From an uncultured Prevotellaceae bacterium (GTDB lineage Bacteria; Bacteroidota; Bacteroidia; Bacteroidales; Bacteroidaceae): 19,427 nucleotides of DNA. A program made the position numbers and the translations under genes. The DNA is taken from NCBI GenBank assembly GCA_946406585.1, contig CAMJLI010000017.1:1-19427 (forward strand), written 5' to 3'. Position 1 is the first letter of the stretch. Each line of letters begins with the position of its first letter. Shown here in pieces: positions 15,055 to 19,427 of this stretch. The notes beneath the pieces are model-generated. The model worked only from the letters and a program-made list of their open reading frames with translations, searched no databases and was not told where the DNA came from.

Positions 15055-15184
15055 CAAGGACGTTTCAATGTCGTAAGATAAATTGACACATACAATAGCA
15101 GAAGACGCTTCTTCCTTTATTTGGGGCATCCTGTCTAAAGATAATCATTTTAGCAAATTAACAATACAACAGACAAATCATAAC

Positions 15185-17677
15185 ATGGAAAAATTTAAGA
15201 AATTGTTGCCAGACCTCATCGCCATAATTGCATTTGTGGCTATTGCCTTCGCATATTTCTTCCCAGCTGACTTTGAGGGAAGAATTCTTTACCAACATGA
15301 TACGGCTGCTGGTAGAGGGGCAGGGCAAGAGGCTCTTGAGTATTATACACAAACAGGAGAACGTACAAGGTGGACTAATTCCACATTCAGTGGCATGCCC
15401 ACTTATCAGACGTCGCCTTCCTATAACAGCACCGACAACCTTGTGCAGGTGGTGAAAGCTTATCACCTCTGGCTGCCCGACAATGTATGGTATGTATTTG
15501 TCTATTTGCTTGGATTCTACATCCTGCTTAGAGCATTCAATTTCAGACCTTTGCTGGCTTCTCTCGGTGCCATTGTCTGGGCTTTCTCATCCTATTTCTT
15601 CATAATAATTGCTGCAGGGCATATCTGGAAAGTATGGGCTTTGGCATATTTGCCTCCAATGATAGCTGGCATAGTGTTGGCATATAGGGGGAAGTATTTC
15701 TGGGGACTTGCCGTCACGGCATTGTTTGCCGCTTTTGAAGTGAATGCCAACCATGTTCAGATGACTTATTATTATCTCTTTGTCATTGCTTTCATGATAG
15801 TGGCTTTCCTCGTGGATGCTATAATGAATAAGCAGGTCATGAGGTTCGTGAAGGCTACGGCTGTTTGCATCGTGGCGGCGGCTATTGGCATTTGCATCAA
15901 TATTTCCAACCTGTACCACACTTGGGAATATTCCAAGGAGACAATGAGGGGAAAGAGCGAACTGGTGAAGGAAAATAGTGCCAACCAGACAGATAGCGGC
16001 CTGGAACGTGACTACATCACCCAGTGGAGTTATGGGATTGGTGAGACATGGACGCTTCTTGTTCCTAATGTCAAGGGAGGGGCTTCGGTTCCATTGGCCA
16101 ATAACGAATTGGCAATGAAGAAAGCCAATCCTCAATATTATGGATTGTATGCGCAAATAGGACAATATTGGGGTGAACAGCCGGGTACCAGCGGACCTGT
16201 GTATGTGGGGGCTTTTGTGGTGATGCTTTTTGTCCTGGGACTTTTCATTGTCAAAGGACCTATGAAGTGGGCTCTCCTTGCTGCTACAATCTTGTCTTTC
16301 ATGCTCTCGTGGGGAAAGAATTTCATGGGATTGACTGATTTCTTCATCGATCATTTCCCAATGTATTCCAAATTCCGCACAGTGGCTTCAATACTAGTCA
16401 TAGCTGAATTTACAATCCCACTACTTGCAATGATGGCTCTCAAGAAAGTGGTGGATGAACCAGAACTTCTGAAAAAGCGTTTCAAGGCCCTTGCCGCTTC
16501 TTTCGTCATAACAGGGGGAGCTTGCCTTATTTTCGCTCTCGCTCCAAATTTGTGCTTCTCCGACTTTGTCTCTTCTGCTGAAATGCAGGCTCTTGGCCAG
16601 TTCCCTTCTGACCAACTCGGACCGTTGCTCGCCAACCTTCGAGAGGTGAGGGAGGCCATCTTTACGGCTGATGCCTGGAGGTCGTTTGCCGTCATTGTGC
16701 TGGGTACAATCATGCTCTTGCTTTATCGTGTCGGAAAGGTGAAGGCATCTCACATGGTGCTTGTCATCATTCTGTTGTGTCTCGTCGATATGTGGACAGT
16801 GAACAAACGCTATCTCAACGACGGGATGTTCGTGTCGAAGAGCATCAAGGAATTGCCTCAGCAAATGACAGCCACTGACGAGGAAATACTCAAGGACAAA
16901 AGCCTTGATTACAGAGTGCTTAATTTCGCAACCAATACTTTCAATGAAAACGAAACATCCTTCTATCACAAGAGTATTGGAGGATATCATGCTGCTAAAC
17001 TAAGGCGGTACCAGGAATTGATAGAAGCTCACATCCAACCGGAAATGATGGATGCCATGAGGGCTATCTCCGAGAAACAAGGCGACTTCACCCAAATAGC
17101 AGGAGATAGCTTGTATCCTGTTATCAACATGCTCAACGCTAAATATTTCGTGATGCCTCTGCAAGACGGAATGACCATGCCTCTTAGAAATCCCTATGCC
17201 TTCGGCAATGCTTGGTTTGTCGACAAAGTGCAATATGTTGCCAACGCCAATGAGGAAATAGATGGCGTGGGCAAGGTGGACTTGCACCATGTGGCAGTGG
17301 CGGATTCACAATTCAAGGGGGTGCTGGGAGAAAGCGCAACCCAGGATTCCACTTCTGTTGTGAACATCACCGCTTATCAGCCTAACAATCTGAAATATAC
17401 AGCAGAAACGAAAAATGGTGGCGTGTTGGTGTTCTCAGAGATATATTATCCTGGATGGACAGCTACCGTTGATGGCAAACCAGTCGACATCGGACGCGTG
17501 AATTACGTTCTTAGGGCTATCAACATACCACAAGGAAAACATGACATAGAACTAGATTTCCATCCCACATCGGTGTCCAACACTGAGACCGTGGCTTACA
17601 TAGCTGAAGGTCTGCTGCTGCTTGTGTTCATAGGTGGTGGAGTGATGGAATGGAGACGAAGAAAAACCAATTCTTGA
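15185..17677 (+). CDS. YfhO family GT-C-fold membrane protein
   Basis: An 830-residue protein with about a dozen transmembrane helices. The family marks are FPADFEGRILYQHDTAAGRG (D28 and D39 in the first periplasmic loop), WTNSTFSGMPTYQTSP at about 63-78 and, near the C-terminus, YYPGWTATVDGKPVDIGRVN followed by RAINIPQGKHDIELDF and a final helix ending in basic residues (MEWRRRKTNS). Family members are thought to transfer sugars from polyprenyl-phosphate donors to surface polymers or proteins. The ATG at 15185 begins the first hydrophobic segment; the frame extends upstream to a TTG at 15083 without homology. The fkp gene starts nine bases after its stop, which suggests a shared glycosylation task. 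The 130 bases before it contain no strong promoter. Confidence 0.9.
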   Translation: MEKFKKLLPDLIAIIAFVAIAFAYFFPADFEGRILYQHDTAAGRGAGQEALEYYTQTGERTRWTNSTFSGMPTYQTSPSYNSTDNLVQVVKAYHLWLPDNVWYVFVYLLGFYILLRAFNFRPLLASLGAIVWAFSSYFFIIIAAGHIWKVWALAYLPPMIAGIVLAYRGKYFWGLAVTALFAAFEVNANHVQMTYYYLFVIAFMIVAFLVDAIMNKQVMRFVKATAVCIVAAAIGICINISNLYHTWEYSKETMRGKSELVKENSANQTDSGLERDYITQWSYGIGETWTLLVPNVKGGASVPLANNELAMKKANPQYYGLYAQIGQYWGEQPGTSGPVYVGAFVVMLFVLGLFIVKGPMKWALLAATILSFMLSWGKNFMGLTDFFIDHFPMYSKFRTVASILVIAEFTIPLLAMMALKKVVDEPELLKKRFKALAASFVITGGACLIFALAPNLCFSDFVSSAEMQALGQFPSDQLGPLLANLREVREAIFTADAWRSFAVIVLGTIMLLLYRVGKVKASHMVLVIILLCLVDMWTVNKRYLNDGMFVSKSIKELPQQMTATDEEILKDKSLDYRVLNFATNTFNENETSFYHKSIGGYHAAKLRRYQELIEAHIQPEMMDAMRAISEKQGDFTQIAGDSLYPVINMLNAKYFVMPLQDGMTMPLRNPYAFGNAWFVDKVQYVANANEEIDGVGKVDLHHVAVADSQFKGVLGESATQDSTSVVNITAYQPNNLKYTAETKNGGVLVFSEIYYPGWTATVDGKPVDIGRVNYVLRAINIPQGKHDIELDFHPTSVSNTETVAYIAEGLLLLVFIGGGVMEWRRRKTNS

Positions 17678-17686
17678 TAACTGATA

Positions 17687-19427
17687 ATGAAAAAGCTTCT
17701 TTCTCTGCCTCCTAATCTTGTGGGGTGTTTCCATCGAATTACAGGATACGATGAACATGATTGGTTCTGCTCCAATGATCCCGTGGGAAGGAAATTGGGG
17801 AGTGGGGGAGGAACTACATGGTTGCTTCGCCAGTGCCATCAACATCAATCTCCAAATGTGGACTTCGAGCAATGGCTTTCACAAGACAAAAAGCTTGTCT
17901 TGCATGCTGGTGGGCAAAGCAGACGACTGCCGGCATATGCTCCGTCTGGAAAGGTGCTGACGCCAATACCGGTTTTCAGATGGGAACGGGGGCAAGTGCT
18001 TTCGCAAGACTTGCTGTCGTTGCAAGTGCCTTTTTATGAGAGCATCATGAATGCTGCCCCTGATGGCTTGCATACCATGATCGTGAGCGGTGATGTGATG
18101 ATAAGGACAACTCAACAACTGCCTTTGATTCCTGATGCCGACGTGGTTTGTTTTGGATTGTGGCTGAATGATGAGATTGCTACGGCTCATGGCGTCTTTG
18201 TGGCTGACCGCCGCTCTCCCTCCATGCTGAAGTGCATGTTGCAAAAACCATCGATGGAGAAGTTGGCTTTGCTGAGACACGACAACCTTTATCTCACTGA
18301 CATTGGCGTGTGGCTGCTCAGCGACAAGGCCGTGAAATTGTTGGTGAAAAGAAGCGAAGTGGATGGGCAAGTGGTGAATTATGACCTCTATTCCACTTTT
18401 GGATGCGCTCTCGGACAGCAACCCTCATTGGAGGACAAAGAGGTGAATGAACTGAAAGTGGTTGTCCTTCCTCTCGCTGGAGGTGAGTTCTACCATTTCG
18501 GAACAAGTCCAGAAATCATCTCGTCGACAATGCAAATACAGAACCTGGTCAACGACCAAAGGGAAATAATGCATCATTCAGCCAAGCCGCATCCTTCCAT
18601 TTTCATACAAAACTCACAGACTTGGATTCCCATTACAGACAACAATAGGGATTTGTGGGTGGAAAACAGCTGCATAGCAGAGAGGTGGTGCCTTTCTTGT
18701 GAAAACATAATAACGGGGGTGCCTGACAACGACTGGGAAATGAATGTTTCACCAGGACATTGCATCGACATAGTTCCTTTGGGAGAAACTCAATGGGTGG
18801 TGCGCCCATACGGCTTTCATGACGTGTTCAGAGGTGACCTCCATGATGCTGACACATTCTTCCTTGGACGCTCATTCAGCAAATGGGCGCAGGAAAGGGG
18901 CGTGAACATTGATGAAATAGTGGATTCACATGACTTGCAAAGTGCAAAATTGTTCCCTGTTGTGGATAGTGTCCACGACATGGGACTGGTGCTGAGATGG
19001 ATGACCAATCACCCGGAACTGGACGGAGGGCGTATGATATGGCAGCAGGCGAGAAGATTGTCTGCCGATGACATAGCAGCAGAGGCCAACCTGGAAAGGT
19101 TGACCTTGCAGCGTATGGACAACAGGAGACAGAATTGGCCGTTCATTGCAAGAAATCATGAAAGAAGCATTTTCTACCAGGTGGATCTCGACAATGCTGC
19201 AAGTGAATTCGCTGAATTCAACATTGCAGAGCCACATCCTTTGCCCAACGATGCTCCGCTCATGACAAAGATCCATGATGCAATGTTTAGGTCGAGATTG
19301 CGTACATTGAGGGGAAAGTCGGGTGAGGAGATGGAAACAAGGGCATTCGAATTGTTGAAGAAAGGACTGACGGAGACGGCTCTGAAAGACAGGCAGGCTC
19401 CTTCTTTCTCGGTATATGAAGACCAAA
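17687..19427 (+). CDS. fkp: Bifunctional fucokinase/L-fucose-1-phosphate guanylyltransferase, 5' part
   Basis: The 580 visible codons match Bacteroides fragilis Fkp closely in motif order: MKKLLSLPPNLVGCF, DPVGRKLGSGGGTTWLL, the nucleotide-binding loop LHAGGQSRRLPAYAPSGKVL at about 72-91, PVFRWERGQ, APDGLHTMIVSGDV, DADVVCFGLW, YLTDIGVWLLSD, LAGGEFYHFGTSPEIISSTM, AIFIQN-like PSIFIQNS and IITGVPDNDWEMN. This is the guanylyltransferase half plus the linker; in Fkp the fucokinase domain follows and is beyond the window end. The enzyme phosphorylates salvaged L-fucose and converts it with GTP to GDP-fucose in the cytoplasm, the donor for capsular polysaccharide and glycoprotein fucosylation. The ATG at 17687 lies nine bases past the YfhO stop, so the two are likely cotranscribed. 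No frameshift or missing motif was seen. Confidence 0.96.
   Translation, partial: MKKLLSLPPNLVGCFHRITGYDEHDWFCSNDPVGRKLGSGGGTTWLLRQCHQHQSPNVDFEQWLSQDKKLVLHAGGQSRRLPAYAPSGKVLTPIPVFRWERGQVLSQDLLSLQVPFYESIMNAAPDGLHTMIVSGDVMIRTTQQLPLIPDADVVCFGLWLNDEIATAHGVFVADRRSPSMLKCMLQKPSMEKLALLRHDNLYLTDIGVWLLSDKAVKLLVKRSEVDGQVVNYDLYSTFGCALGQQPSLEDKEVNELKVVVLPLAGGEFYHFGTSPEIISSTMQIQNLVNDQREIMHHSAKPHPSIFIQNSQTWIPITDNNRDLWVENSCIAERWCLSCENIITGVPDNDWEMNVSPGHCIDIVPLGETQWVVRPYGFHDVFRGDLHDADTFFLGRSFSKWAQERGVNIDEIVDSHDLQSAKLFPVVDSVHDMGLVLRWMTNHPELDGGRMIWQQARRLSADDIAAEANLERLTLQRMDNRRQNWPFIARNHERSIFYQVDLDNAASEFAEFNIAEPHPLPNDAPLMTKIHDAMFRSRLRTLRGKSGEEMETRAFELLKKGLTETALKDRQAPSFSVYEDQ

Noticed and set aside
15116..15123. 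TTTATTTG as a -7 element for the YfhO gene
   Set aside because: It deviates at the important second base and no TTG lies at proper spacing; the gene may be read from upstream.
15587..16354. 255-codon frame on the minus strand
   Set aside because: It is antisense to the YfhO gene, with composition typical of a reversed membrane-protein gene.
18926..19426. 166-codon minus-strand frame at the right edge
   Set aside because: It is antisense to the fkp coding sequence, which matches Fkp motifs throughout.

Overview
The window looks like a chromosomal segment from a Prevotella-like member of the Bacteroidales (Bacteroidota). The signs are Bacteroidetes -7 promoter elements of the form TAnnTTTG, an Fkp-type fucose activation enzyme, DUF2723 and YfhO membrane proteins, an acidic lipoprotein surface-export signal, a tail like the type IX secretion (T9SS) sorting domain, and an ECF sigma/anti-sigma/outer-membrane barrel operon. 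No tRNA, rRNA, transposon, integrase or CRISPR array was seen. Genus assignment is inference.

Left part (1-8262, all minus strand). An ECF sigma factor (3394-3900), a single-pass anti-sigma factor (2282-3397) and a TonB-dependent outer-membrane barrel (1-2285, missing only its far C-terminus) are joined by two ATGA stop/start overlaps. Upstream lie a DUF3098 small membrane protein (4108-4347) and a large DUF2723 GT-C-type membrane protein (4322-7348), which overlap each other. A membrane-anchored winged-helix regulator (7423-8262) has its own well-formed promoter.

Middle part (8263-13095, plus strand). A divergent intergenic region leads to an exported M28 peptidase with a PDZ domain, coupled by an ATGA overlap to a five-helix membrane protein of unknown function. 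Next come a probably surface-exposed lipoprotein and a TonB-dependent receptor whose GTG start follows the lipoprotein stop codon directly, suggesting a ligand-capture and import pair.

Right part (13096-19427, plus strand). A 51-codon small gene is followed by a predicted lipoprotein carrying a flavin-reductase fold, a secreted cohesin-like protein with a T9SS-like C-terminal tail, a YfhO-family GT-C membrane protein, and the pyrophosphorylase half of fkp (cut by the window end).

Together the window is largely cell-envelope biology: two GT-C-type membrane proteins plus GDP-fucose synthesis (surface glycosylation), two TonB-dependent receptors, several exported or lipid-anchored proteins and two envelope-linked regulators. 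The most unusual points are the receptor-plug-like tail on the anti-sigma factor, the lipid-anchored flavin reductase and the 51-codon gene.
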